This document shows, piece by piece, positions 21,812 to 28,992 of a DNA stretch of 32,422 bases. The stretch comes from Micromonospora sp. ALFpr18c (GTDB lineage: Bacteria > Actinomycetota > Actinomycetes > Mycobacteriales > Micromonosporaceae). The position numbers and the translations under genes are program-made. A model generated the notes under the pieces. That model was not told the DNA's origin. It worked only from the letters and a program-made list of their open reading frames with translations, and did not search any database. The stretch lies in contig NZ_WBKR01000049.1 in the NCBI RefSeq assembly GCF_008868155.1, positions 1-32,422 of the forward strand, in the 5' to 3' direction. Each line of letters begins with the position of its first letter. The stretch's first letter is position 1.

Positions 21812-22294
21812 GTGACCGAGAGCCTGGACAGCACCCGAGAGGCCGCCTGGCGCGCCTACATCGAGGCCAGCCAGCGTCTCTACACCCAGCTGGAAGAGGA
21901 CCTGCGGGCCGACAGCGACCTCAGCTTCGCCGACTACCACGTCCTGGTCGTGCTCTCCGAGGCGCCGGGCCAGCGCCTGCGGATGGGCGAGCTGGCCAGC
22001 CGACTCATCTTTTCGCCCAGCCGGCTGACCTACCAGATCTCCTCCATGCAGCGCCGCGGCCTGGTCAGCAAGGAGCCCTGCCCGGACGACCGACGCGGCA
22101 GCGAGGCGGTGCTCACCGCCGCCGGGCTGCTGGCCCTGTCCGAGGCCGCACCCCACCATCTGGCGTCGGTGCGTACCCACCTGATGGACGACCTCGACGA
22201 CGCCGAGGTCGCCTGCCTCACCCGGGTCTTCGACCGGCTCGGTCACCGCCTACGGGCGGCCCGCGCCACGTCGAGCACCCACGCCACACGTTAA
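21812..22294 (+). CDS. MarR family transcriptional regulator
   Basis: The 160-residue winged-helix protein has a long dimer helix at the start, then LSFADYHVLVVLSEAPGQRLRMGELASRLIFSPSRLTYQISSMQRRGLVSKEPCPDDRRGSEAVLTAAG (about 40-108). This holds the recognition helix and the wing with the D-R-R motif of MarR proteins. No redox-sensing cysteine pair is obvious. The GTG at 21812 has no good ribosome binding site, which fits a leaderless start from TATCGT 7 nt upstream. The pirin gene follows after 10 nt with AAGGAG, so they form an operon. The regulator probably acts on its own promoter and on the GNAT gene. Confidence 0.9.
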   Translation: MTESLDSTREAAWRAYIEASQRLYTQLEEDLRADSDLSFADYHVLVVLSEAPGQRLRMGELASRLIFSPSRLTYQISSMQRRGLVSKEPCPDDRRGSEAVLTAAGLLALSEAAPHHLASVRTHLMDDLDDAEVACLTRVFDRLGHRLRAARATSSTHATR

Positions 22295-22304
22295 GGAGTC
22301 CCCG

Positions 22305-23291
22305 ATGCCCGCGATCACCGTTGACAACGTCCTCGTCCTGCCCCGCCTGCCCAGGCTCGACGGGTCCACCAGCTTCCGCAAGGTCCGCAGCGTGACCACC
22401 GCGCCCAGCGGCTTCGAGGGCGAAGGCTTCCCGGTCCGCCGCGCCTTCGCCGGGGTGTCGACGACCGACCTGGACCCGTTCATCCACCTCGACCAGATGG
22501 GCGAGGTGGACTACGCGCCGGGCGAGCCGAAGGGCACCCCGTGGCACCCGCACCGCGGCTTCGAGACCGTCACGTACATCATCGACGGCGTCTTCGACCA
22601 CCAGGACTCGCAGGGTGGCGGCGGCACCATCACCGACGGCGACACCCAGTGGATGACGGCCGGGAGCGGCCTGCTGCACATCGAGGCACCGCCGGAGCAC
22701 CTGGTGATGAGCGGCGGCCTCTTCCACGGCACCCAACTCTGGGTCAACCTGCCCCGCTCGGCCAAGATGAACCCGCCCCGCTACCAGGACATCCGGGGTC
22801 GCGAGTCGGCGCTGCTCACCACGCCCGACGGTGGCGCGCTGATCCGGGTCATCGCGGGTGAGATCGCCGGCCACCGCGGGCCGGGCTCGACCTTCACCCC
22901 GATCACCATCACGCACGTCACCGTGCAGCCGGGGGCGCAGGTCGACCTGCCCTGGCGGCCAGAGTTCAACGCCCTGGTGTACGTGCTCGGCGGGCGCGGC
23001 ACGGTCGGCACCGACCGGCGGCCGGTGCGCACCGGTCAGCTCGCGGTGCACGGTGCGGGTGACGCGCTGCGCTTCAGCGCGGACCCCACGCAGGACAGCA
23101 ACACCCCGGCGCTCGACCTGTACATCATGGGCGGTCAGCCCATCCGGGAGCCAGTGGCACAGTACGGGCCGTTCGTGATGAACACCCGCGACGAGCTGCT
23201 TCAGGCGTTCGAGGACTTCAAGGCCGGCCGGCTCGGCGTCATCCCCACCGAGCGGGTGCCGCACACCGGCGGCCAGGGCCCGCGTCCCTGA
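22305..23291 (+). CDS. Pirin family protein
   Basis: The 328-residue bicupin protein has the pirin metal site: H81 and H83 in WHPHRGFETVTYI, and H125 and E127 in SGLLHIEAP. This is the same His-His-His-Glu set as known pirins. Between them GDTQWMTAGSG is the usual cupin turn. A second cupin and the pirin C-terminal domain follow (AQVDLPWRPEFNALVYVLGG and PALDLYIMGGQPIREPVAQYGPFVMN). Pirins may act as quercetin dioxygenases or as redox-responsive cofactors; the activity here is unproven. The gene is second in an operon with MarR, and AAGGAG lies about 7 nt before the ATG. A strong terminator follows. Confidence 0.93.
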   Translation: MPAITVDNVLVLPRLPRLDGSTSFRKVRSVTTAPSGFEGEGFPVRRAFAGVSTTDLDPFIHLDQMGEVDYAPGEPKGTPWHPHRGFETVTYIIDGVFDHQDSQGGGGTITDGDTQWMTAGSGLLHIEAPPEHLVMSGGLFHGTQLWVNLPRSAKMNPPRYQDIRGRESALLTTPDGGALIRVIAGEIAGHRGPGSTFTPITITHVTVQPGAQVDLPWRPEFNALVYVLGGRGTVGTDRRPVRTGQLAVHGAGDALRFSADPTQDSNTPALDLYIMGGQPIREPVAQYGPFVMNTRDELLQAFEDFKAGRLGVIPTERVPHTGGQGPRP

Positions 23292-23303
23292 CCTGACCAT
23301 GCG

Positions 23304-23335
23304 AAAGGCCCCCCGCCTCGGGGCGGGGGGCCTTT
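23304..23335. terminator. Strong bidirectional terminator
   Basis: AAAGGCCCCCCGCC pairs perfectly with GGCGGGGGGCCTTT over a TCGG tetraloop. The 14-bp stem has an A tract on one side and a T tract on the other, between the convergent pirin and DUF397 genes. Confidence 0.9.
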
Positions 23336-23347
23336 GCGTAGTGCTGG

Positions 23348-23548
23348 TCAGGCGGCGGGGCCGACAGCCTTCGCGAGGTCGACGAAGCCCTGCCACTGCG
23401 CCGGCCCGAAGGCGAGCGTCCCGCCGTCGCGGTCCTTCGTGTCGCGAACAAGGACGACACCGGGGAGATTGTCGGCGACCTCGACGCACGCGCCGCCGTT
23501 GCTGCCGCTTTTCGTGCTCTTGCGCCACTGCGCGCCGGTCATGTCCAT
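23348..23548 (-). CDS. DUF397 domain-containing protein
   Basis: The 66-residue protein is a complete DUF397 domain: MTGAQWRKSTKSGSNGGACVEVA, then GVVLVRDTKDRDGGTLAFGPAQWQGFVDLAK. DUF397 proteins are small partners of XRE/DUF5753 regulators in actinomycetes, in pairs proposed to act like toxin-antitoxin systems and linked to WhiJ/BldB-type development control. The start is the ATG at 23548 (MDMTGAQ), overlapping the upstream gene by 10 nt. The alternative at 23542 gives an ATGA overlap with its stop. Either way the two genes are translationally coupled. Confidence 0.9.
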   Translation of the reverse strand: MDMTGAQWRKSTKSGSNGGACVEVADNLPGVVLVRDTKDRDGGTLAFGPAQWQGFVDLAKAVGPAA

Positions 23549-24300
23549 GATGATGCCGCTTCCCTGATGAGGTCGAGAGACTGCGTCCTGGGTAGAGCAT
23601 CGCCAACTATGCGCGCCCACCGCCGTTCGAGGGTAGCAATTTCCGCAGCGTCGTCCGTGATGTGCGCCTTGACCTGACCATCTTGGTGCCCCACTCGCGT
23701 GCCGTCGGGCCCCTCGGCGAGGATGAACGGGCCGCCCATTCCGAGGTACATCGGGTTGTCACGCGGAATCACATGGACCTGCACCAGCTCGGCGCACACA
23801 GCGATGCGCTCGCACTGCTCGCGCATGACCGCGCCGTTGAGTCCGACCCGCCGACGTAGAACAGCCTCGTCCATCAGCACGACGACGAGCGGGGGCCGCG
23901 GCCGACGAAGGATGGCCTGTCGCTGCATGCGTGCTGCGGTCAGCTCGTCGACCTCGTCAGGGCTGAAGGATTCGATCTGAAGCGTGGCCCTGGCGTACGC
24001 CTCCGTCTGTAGTAGACCGGGCACCCAGGCCAGCTCGAACCATCGAATGACGGTGGCCTCGTGTTCGATCTCGGCCCATTGCCGGAACCACGACGGCTCC
24101 CGGCGCTTAAGTACGTCCGGCCAAAGGTCCCCTACGTCCCGAGCGAGCAACGTTGCGATCTGGGAACGGTGACGAGGTCTCGGCACGCGTCCAGGATTGA
24201 CCCATCGCTGCGCCGTTTTCGGGTCTACGCCCACCTGAGCCGCAAGAGATTCCGCTGTCTCGCCAGCCTCGGTCATGGCCGCGATGAGTCCGTGGTTCAC
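23539..24300 (-). CDS. XRE-type regulator with DUF5753 (Scr1/WhiJ-like)
   Basis: The 253-residue protein has an N-terminal helix-turn-helix (about 3-55, GLIAAMTEAGETAESLAAQVGVDPKTAQRWVNPGRVP). The DUF5753 region runs from about 85 to 245, with the signature WFELAWVPGLLQTEAYARA, MQRQAILRRPRPPLVVVLMDEAVLRR and VHVIPRDNP. Such proteins pair with DUF397 partners, which here follow directly with overlapping codons. GGGAGGT sits 6 nt before the GTG at 24300. The gene is divergent from two small coupled genes at 24506 and 24649, an arrangement like whiJ-type loci. Role as repressor or antitoxin-like regulator is inferred from family. Confidence 0.9.
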   Translation of the reverse strand: MNHGLIAAMTEAGETAESLAAQVGVDPKTAQRWVNPGRVPRPRHRSQIATLLARDVGDLWPDVLKRREPSWFRQWAEIEHEATVIRWFELAWVPGLLQTEAYARATLQIESFSPDEVDELTAARMQRQAILRRPRPPLVVVLMDEAVLRRRVGLNGAVMREQCERIAVCAELVQVHVIPRDNPMYLGMGGPFILAEGPDGTRVGHQDGQVKAHITDDAAEIATLERRWARIVGDALPRTQSLDLIREAASSWT

Positions 24301-24437
24301 AGCACACCTCCCATGTGGACGTCCGGGACGCCCAAAACACCTTAACCAACGCTGTGTATCAGTCCCAACACTCTCGGCAGGGTTAGGTCAGGCGGCGCGG
24401 CCGGTAGGGACCCAAACCCGGCGGACGCGTTCGTACC

Positions 24438-24478
24438 GGGGCCGCCCCTGACGGGCGAGCACTCGCGGGGGCGGCCCC
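24438..24478 (+). promoter_or_regulatory. Two-tier hairpin in the leader of the small gene pair
   Basis: An 11-bp outer stem, GGGGCCGCCCC (24438-24448) with GGGGCGGCCCC (24468-24478), encloses an inner GCGAG-CA-CTCGC stem (24455-24466). It ends 15 nt before the GAAGGAGGA of the 48-residue gene. The upstream gene is divergent, so it can only act on this leader, as an attenuator, stabiliser or binding site. No T tract. Confidence 0.5.
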
Positions 24479-24505
24479 TTCCCACGACAGCGCGAAGGAG
24501 GAACC

Positions 24506-24652
24506 GTGCGCTTCACGTTCTGGCACAGCGAACCCGTCCCGCATCGTCCGGCTTGGGCGACAGCTCCCAACGAGGCGTTACGGGTGGAGGTCGGCCGGGC
24601 AGGCCGCCTGATCCGGTCAGAGGAGTGTCGGACGATCGGGGTTCGGGCGTGA
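24506..24652 (+). CDS. 48-residue small protein, unknown
   Basis: GTG at 24506 follows a very strong GAAGGAGGA by 3-4 nt. The product begins MRFTFWHSEPVPHRPAWATA and ends ECRTIGVRA; it is basic and polar, with no membrane helix. Its TGA overlaps the GTG of the next gene (GTGA at 24649-24652), which is the typical sign of translational coupling. I know of no named family. Its place beside an XRE/DUF397 pair suggests it belongs to that locus. Confidence 0.6.
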   Translation: MRFTFWHSEPVPHRPAWATAPNEALRVEVGRAGRLIRSEECRTIGVRA

Positions 24653-24999
24653 TCTCCGCGCAGATCTCCGTACCTGACCACGGGCCGGTCGCGGACCGAC
24701 CGCGCCGGCATGGCCAGGCCCCGCCGCACACGCCGTTACGGCCGCACTGGACGTGCCGCGCCGACGGCCAACAGTGGCCGTGCCCGACGGCACGACTCAT
24801 GCTCAAAGCCGAGTACGAGAGCAAAATGCCGAGCCTGTCGATCTACCTGGCGGGGCTCTTGTACGAGGCGATGCGCGACCTGTACCACCTGAACCCTCAC
24901 GACGGTCCGAGCCCGCGAGCCCTGTACGACCGGTTCGTGGGCTGGGGGCCGTTCCGCAGGCCGATCGTCGAGCCTGCGACCCCGCACCGCGATACCTAG
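24649..24999 (+). CDS. Small protein with a WTC-x7-WPCP motif, XRE/DUF397-associated
   Basis: The 116-residue protein has a polar N-terminus, then HWTCRADGQQWPCPTARLML near 33-52, AEYESKMPSLSIYLAGLLYEAMRDLYHL near 54-81, and SPRALYDRFVGWGPFRR near 88-104. This pattern (two cysteines in a WTC...WPCP motif, then a helical SLxxYL...DL segment and a RFVGW end) is common in short actinomycete genes next to XRE/DUF397 pairs. Some are annotated as flavin reductase, but nothing here supports a flavin site. The start GTG overlaps the stop of the 48-residue gene. The two cysteines could bind a metal. Confidence 0.68.
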   Translation: MISAQISVPDHGPVADRPRRHGQAPPHTPLRPHWTCRADGQQWPCPTARLMLKAEYESKMPSLSIYLAGLLYEAMRDLYHLNPHDGPSPRALYDRFVGWGPFRRPIVEPATPHRDT

Positions 25000-25255
25000 A
25001 TTTCCGCTGGCCGCCCCACTTTCGGCCGGCGGAGCCGGGCGCAGAGGGGGCAACCAGCGCGGGGAACGAAGCCTCCGGCGTCCACAGCCACTCAGGGTGC
25101 CGGGCACGTACCTGCCGCACGGCGCGCCAGCCACGACAGTCCCGGCCGGTGGACGAGATCCACGGACTCCTGCGGGCCGACCGCCGGGCGACTCACGATC
25201 AGCGCCGCCTCGCCGGTCGACCCCGTCCGGGGCAGCCCCTGTGCCGACCCGAGAT
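25000..25255. other. Intergenic stretch without a supported gene
   Basis: No frame here has a ribosome binding site and family-like sequence. Minus-strand frames end by chance, and the plus-strand frames continue as shadows antisense to the protease gene. It may be a decayed remnant, since it joins two accessory units, but I see no recognisable fragment, repeat or tRNA end. Confidence 0.4.
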
Positions 25256-26341
25256 TCAGGCGCCTACCCGGGCTCGCTGGGCGCGGTCATAGAGTGGCTT
25301 GGTGATCGCCGAGGTGAACTGGGGGCCGACGAGGTGACGGGCACAGTTCTCGTCATCGGGCTCACACACCCGGCGGGTCACACCACCCATGTATTCGGCC
25401 CAGGTGTTGACACCCACCACGGTGCCCAGGCCGGACAGAGGGTCGAACGCGGCGATACGCGGGCCGCCACTGGAGCCACCGCCCATGACGCAGGCAGTTC
25501 CCCACTGGCCCTTGGGGGTGGGCCAGTCGGCAGAGCCACGAGCCTCCCGGGCTTGACCCGTACAGTAGGCCAGCCGTCGCCCGGTGTACTCCGGAAGGCC
25601 AGCCCTGGCCTGGTCTGACGAGCCGCGTGGGTATCCGAACTGGAAGACAAGCTGCGCGCCAGGCAGGTCGAAGCCGACATTCTGCGCCGCCCCGACCACC
25701 TCCTGGACCGTCCGGCCTCGTTCATTCTTGTTGAGGACCACAAATGCCTGGTCATACGAGTCGAATTTCGGATCTTGGGCATTGTTCTGCAACCAGGTCG
25801 AATCGGCGACGCCGATGCGACCGACAAACTTGCCGTAGGGTGCCCGACCGTCACTGTAGCCAGGTACGAACATCACATTCGTCGCCCACTGGCCATCATC
25901 GCCAAGCAGATCGGTGTTGAACACGCAATGCCCGGCCGTCACCACAGTGCTCAGATTGGCACTGCCGACAACGGTCGCCGTGCAACTGGAGTCGTCGCCT
26001 TGGTTGGTGAAGAAAAGCCGGCCCACCGTCGGGGCCAGGGCGTTGGACCGGGTCCAGGGAGCCCCGTCCGGTCCACTCGTCGGGGAGTTGCCGGACAAGG
26101 GCTCGTTCAGCGCCGCGACCCGCTCCGCCGTCCAGTAGTCGAGGACCGCCTGCCGCTCGCCGACGCTGACCGCCTGCTCATGGGTCGCCACGGTTGGTGC
26201 CTTGCTGACCGCCGGAGAGACAGTCGCAGCGGCGGCCGCGCCCGGTATGGATATCGCGGTTCCGAACACAAGCATCGCCGACGTCAGCATGATCGGAGCA
26301 CGCCGACTCTCGCCACACCAGCGGCGTTTCGTTGTCGTCAT
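25256..26341 (-). CDS. Secreted trypsin-like serine protease
   Basis: The 361-residue precursor has a signal peptide: basic start MTTTKRRW, hydrophobic core near 18-30, and an alanine-rich cleavage zone near 35-40. A propeptide-like stretch precedes the catalytic domain from about residue 100. The triad is H138 in VVTAGHCVF, D197 in SYDQAFVVL and S291 in GGGSSGGP, as in V8-like and streptomycete S1 peptidases. Paired cysteines around H138 and near C260/C284 suggest disulphides. The ATG at 26341 is chosen over the TTG at 26350. A TAGGTT hexamer 7 nt upstream suggests a leaderless transcript, with two TGTTAG repeats behind it. Codon use is less extreme than in core genes. Confidence 0.88.
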   Translation of the reverse strand: MTTTKRRWCGESRRAPIMLTSAMLVFGTAISIPGAAAAATVSPAVSKAPTVATHEQAVSVGERQAVLDYWTAERVAALNEPLSGNSPTSGPDGAPWTRSNALAPTVGRLFFTNQGDDSSCTATVVGSANLSTVVTAGHCVFNTDLLGDDGQWATNVMFVPGYSDGRAPYGKFVGRIGVADSTWLQNNAQDPKFDSYDQAFVVLNKNERGRTVQEVVGAAQNVGFDLPGAQLVFQFGYPRGSSDQARAGLPEYTGRRLAYCTGQAREARGSADWPTPKGQWGTACVMGGGSSGGPRIAAFDPLSGLGTVVGVNTWAEYMGGVTRRVCEPDDENCARHLVGPQFTSAITKPLYDRAQRARVGA

Positions 26342-26348
26342 GCACGAC

Positions 26349-26380
26349 AACCTAGCGATCGGGTGTTAGGAACCTGTTAG
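26349..26380 (-). promoter_or_regulatory. Leaderless promoter with 11-nt direct repeats, protease gene
   Basis: On the minus strand TAGGTT (26349-26354) is 7 nt from the ATG at 26341. The -35 zone instead holds two CTAACA units (plus-strand TGTTAG at 26364-26369 and 26375-26380) spaced 11 nt apart. One helical turn of spacing fits tandem response-regulator binding, so an activated promoter is plausible. Confidence 0.45.
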
Positions 26381-26424
26381 AAAGCTCTTGTGATGTCCAG
26401 GGTGAATGTCCGAATAGCTAGGAC

Positions 26425-26439
26425 GGCGGCTCCGCCGCC
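26425..26439 (-). terminator. Hairpin directly after the 42-residue gene
   Basis: GGCGGC-TCC-GCCGCC forms a 6-bp stem that begins at the base next to the stop codon on the minus strand. It is short and lacks a T tract. It separates the small gene from the protease gene on the same strand. Confidence 0.4.
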
Positions 26440-26568
26440 TCAGGAGACCGCAAAAATCCCCGCCACCCCCAGGAGCACCATCACCAACACCGCTACCAGC
26501 GCACCCCGTTCGCTCTCCACCGCCGGCTCGCGGTACTCGGTCACGGGGTTCGTCGTTTCGCGGGGCAT
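26440..26568 (-). CDS. 42-residue single-helix membrane peptide
   Basis: The product begins MPRETTNPVTEYREPAVESE and ends with one hydrophobic helix of about 18 residues (ALVAVLVMVLLGVAGIFAVS). It is N-terminal polar and C-terminal membrane-embedded. GAGGAGG lies 6-7 nt before the ATG at 26568, and a hairpin follows the stop. Codon use is GC-rich in the third position as in real genes here. I cannot name a family. It may modulate a membrane protein; the protease downstream on the same strand is a possible neighbour. Confidence 0.65.
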   Translation of the reverse strand: MPRETTNPVTEYREPAVESERGALVAVLVMVLLGVAGIFAVS

Positions 26569-26698
26569 AGTGCGGCCTCCTCGTTGGTGTCACGTCGCCG
26601 TTGATGGCGTTGGCCAGGTCACCGGTCTGCCGGGCCGGCGTGCGGACCTGCGTCCGGGGTCCTACCGTGAGGGCGTTGTCGACCTCCGGGGGCTGGAC

Positions 26699-28288
26699 GT
26701 GCCGTTACAGGACTGGTTCCTCACCGCACAGGAACGGGCCAACCCGGTCTCTGGGTTACCCGTCTGGACCAGCGGAAACCTCGCCGAGCCGTTGATTCAC
26801 GGCGCGGCGTACTTCGACCGGCTGGTCGACGAGGTGCAGGCGCTCACCGCGGGCGACCACCTGTTCTTCACCGACTGGCGGGGTGACCCGGATCAGCGGT
26901 TGCGCCCGGACGGCCCGACCGTCGCCCAGCTCTTCGCCGAGGCCGCGCAGCGCGGCGTGGTGGTCAAGGGGCTGATCTGGCGCTCACACCTCGACGCGTT
27001 GGCCTACAGCGAGGCGGAGAACCGCGACCTCAGCGAGACGATCTCCGCCGCGGGCGGTGAGGTGCTGCTCGACCAGCGGGTCCGTCGCGGCGGCTCACAC
27101 CACCAGAAGCTCGTGGTGCTGCGGCACCTCGGCGCACCGGAGCGGGACATCGCGTTCGCCGGTGGGATCGACCTGTGCCACAGCCGCCGCGACGACGCCG
27201 CCCACCATGGCGACCCGCAGCCGGTGCGGATGTCTCCCCGCTACGGCCCCCACCCGCCCTGGCACGACGTGCAGCTCGCGGTGCGCGGCCCGGTGGTCGG
27301 CGCGCTGGACACCCTGTTCCGGGAGCGCTGGACCGACCCGATGCCACTGGACTCGGAAAACCCGATGGCCTACCTGCGGGACCGGCTGCGCGGCGCGGAC
27401 CTGCGCCCCGATCCGATGCCCGAGCAGCCCGCCGACCCGCCGGCCTGCGGGCCGCACCAGATCCAGGTGCTGCGCACCTACCCGGCCGTCCGGCCCCGCT
27501 ACTCCTTCGCACCCGACGGCGAGCGGACCGTCGCCCGCGGTTACACCAAGGCGGTGCACCGGGCGCGCCGGCTCATCTACCTGGAGGACCAGTACCTCTG
27601 GTCGACCGAGGTGGCGGACCTGTTCGCGCGGGCACTGCGGGACAACCCCGAGCTGCACCTGGTCGCGGTCGTACCCCGGCATCCGGACGTGGACGGCCGG
27701 CTCGCTCTGCCGCCGAACATGGTCGGCCGCGAGCAGGCGCTGTCGTTGTGCGAACGGGCCGCACCGGACCGGGTGCACGTGTTCGACGTGGAGAACCACG
27801 CGGGTGACCCGGTCTACGTGCACGCGAAGGTCTGCGTGGTCGACGACGTCTGGGCCAGCGTGGGCAGCGACAACTTCAACCGCCGGTCCTGGACCCACGA
27901 CAGCGAGCTGTCCTGCGCCGTCCTGGACGAGACCCGCGACGAGCGGGAGCCCGTCGACCCCGCCGGGCGCGGCGACGGGGCGCGGGTCTACGCCCGGGAC
28001 CTGCGGCTGCGGCTGTGGCGTGAGCACCTGGACCGCGACCCGGACGGTGGCGACGACGCCGACCTGCTCGACCCGGCCGACGCCGTCGCGGCGGTCACGG
28101 CCGCCGCCGACGCCCTGCAACAGTGGTACGACGACGGCCAGGTCGGGAAACGCCCGCCCGGTCGGCTGCGCCCGCACCGCCCCGAGCGGCTGCCGTGGTA
28201 CACCCGTGCCTGGGCGTTGCCGGTGTACCGGCTGGTCTACGACCCGGACGGCAGGCCGCTGCGGGCGAGGCTGTCGGGCACCTGGTGA
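26699..28288 (+). CDS. Phospholipase D-like protein
   Basis: The 529-residue enzyme begins MPLQDWFLTAQERANP. It has two HKD-type sites: H135-x-K137 in SHHQKLVVL, followed by FAGGIDLCHSRRDD, and H375-x-K377 with D382 in VYVHAKVCVVDD, followed by ASVGSDNFNRRSW. The aspartate expected eight positions on from the first histidine (position 142) is replaced by arginine, which I believe is common in this actinobacterial subgroup. It would hydrolyse or exchange phospholipid head groups, such as cardiolipin-synthase-like or PLD activity. No signal peptide is clear. GTG 26699 is chosen because family similarity begins there; the open frame to 26390 covers the promoter and the antisense 42-residue gene. 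The last 52 bp overlap the convergent gene. Confidence 0.9.
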   Translation: MPLQDWFLTAQERANPVSGLPVWTSGNLAEPLIHGAAYFDRLVDEVQALTAGDHLFFTDWRGDPDQRLRPDGPTVAQLFAEAAQRGVVVKGLIWRSHLDALAYSEAENRDLSETISAAGGEVLLDQRVRRGGSHHQKLVVLRHLGAPERDIAFAGGIDLCHSRRDDAAHHGDPQPVRMSPRYGPHPPWHDVQLAVRGPVVGALDTLFRERWTDPMPLDSENPMAYLRDRLRGADLRPDPMPEQPADPPACGPHQIQVLRTYPAVRPRYSFAPDGERTVARGYTKAVHRARRLIYLEDQYLWSTEVADLFARALRDNPELHLVAVVPRHPDVDGRLALPPNMVGREQALSLCERAAPDRVHVFDVENHAGDPVYVHAKVCVVDDVWASVGSDNFNRRSWTHDSELSCAVLDETRDEREPVDPAGRGDGARVYARDLRLRLWREHLDRDPDGGDDADLLDPADAVAAVTAAADALQQWYDDGQVGKRPPGRLRPHRPERLPWYTRAWALPVYRLVYDPDGRPLRARLSGTW

Positions 28289-28992
28289 ACCGATCGGGCC
28301 GGCTCCGGCATGCTGGACGAACCCGGATGCACGGCCAGCCCACCGGGGTAGGCGAACGAGGAGCGTGGGGAGAAGTAGCCGAAGCCGATGGTCAGCGGGT
28401 TGGCCGGCCGCAGCGCGTACAGCGGGTGCCGAGGCTGGAGGAACTCCACCGACTCGATCTCGAACGGCGCGACCGGCTCCGCCACGAACGGGTAGACCGA
28501 GCTGAGGAGTTGATCGTCGCGGCGGGTGAAGTAGCGGTGGTGCCCGCTGCTGATCACGTGCCCGGTCTCGCCCACCCGACATCGGGCCCGCACCAGCGGC
28601 ACCCCGTCGATCTCGGTCTCCGAGAGCAGGTTTTCGCCGTCGACCTCGATGCGGGTCCGTCCGGTGAGCGCCGGGGCGCCACGCGCGGCGGCGTACTCGC
28701 GTACGCGCCGGCTGGAGGTCACGTAGTGGGTCCACCAGCCACCCGGGTTGAGCCCTCCGGGCGCGTCCACGCCGGTCAGTGACACGCCGAGGTAGGTCAG
28801 TGAGTACGCGCCGAAGCCGGAGGTCTGCGTCTCGTCGTCGACGACGTACTGGTTGAGGAACACCTGGCGGTCCGGGCGGGGGCAGAGCCCGACCGGGACG
28901 AGGGCGGCCACCGCGTCCGGGTCGGCCGGCAACCAGCTGAAGTAGAGCGTGCGACTGTTCACGACGAGCTGGGGAGCGGCTGGATCGAGCAC
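28237..28992 (-). CDS. Acetoacetate decarboxylase-superfamily-like protein
   Basis: The 251-residue protein has the ADC-like beta-cone features: NSRTLYFSWLPADPDAVAALVPVGLCP at the start, FLNQYVVDDETQTSGFGAYSLTYLGVSL in the middle, and PGGWWTHYVTSSRRVREYAAARGAPALTG near 90-120. It lacks the usual lysine-containing E-x-Y-G-F-P-K motif, so the classical decarboxylase function is doubtful. GTG 28992 is chosen because GGAGG lies 4 nt before it; GTG 29040 is an alternative. The 3' end overlaps the PLD gene by 52 bp. A TTGTCC-N18-TAGCGT pair upstream might be its promoter. Confidence 0.6.
   Translation of the reverse strand: MLDPAAPQLVVNSRTLYFSWLPADPDAVAALVPVGLCPRPDRQVFLNQYVVDDETQTSGFGAYSLTYLGVSLTGVDAPGGLNPGGWWTHYVTSSRRVREYAAARGAPALTGRTRIEVDGENLLSETEIDGVPLVRARCRVGETGHVISSGHHRYFTRRDDQLLSSVYPFVAEPVAPFEIESVEFLQPRHPLYALRPANPLTIGFGYFSPRSSFAYPGGLAVHPGSSSMPEPARSVHQVPDSLARSGLPSGS

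Noticed and set aside
23348..24300. Classical toxin-antitoxin system
   Set aside because: The XRE/DUF5753 plus DUF397 layout is a known actinobacterial pair, but no toxin fold is visible, so I keep it as a regulator pair only.
24388..24729. 113-codon minus-strand frame opposite the 48-residue gene
   Set aside because: No ribosome binding site, arginine-rich shadow composition, and it crosses the leader hairpin and two coupled plus-strand genes.
26390..26698. N-terminal extension of the PLD frame
   Set aside because: Covers the antisense 42-residue gene and the likely promoter; no PLD similarity before DWFLTAQERANP.
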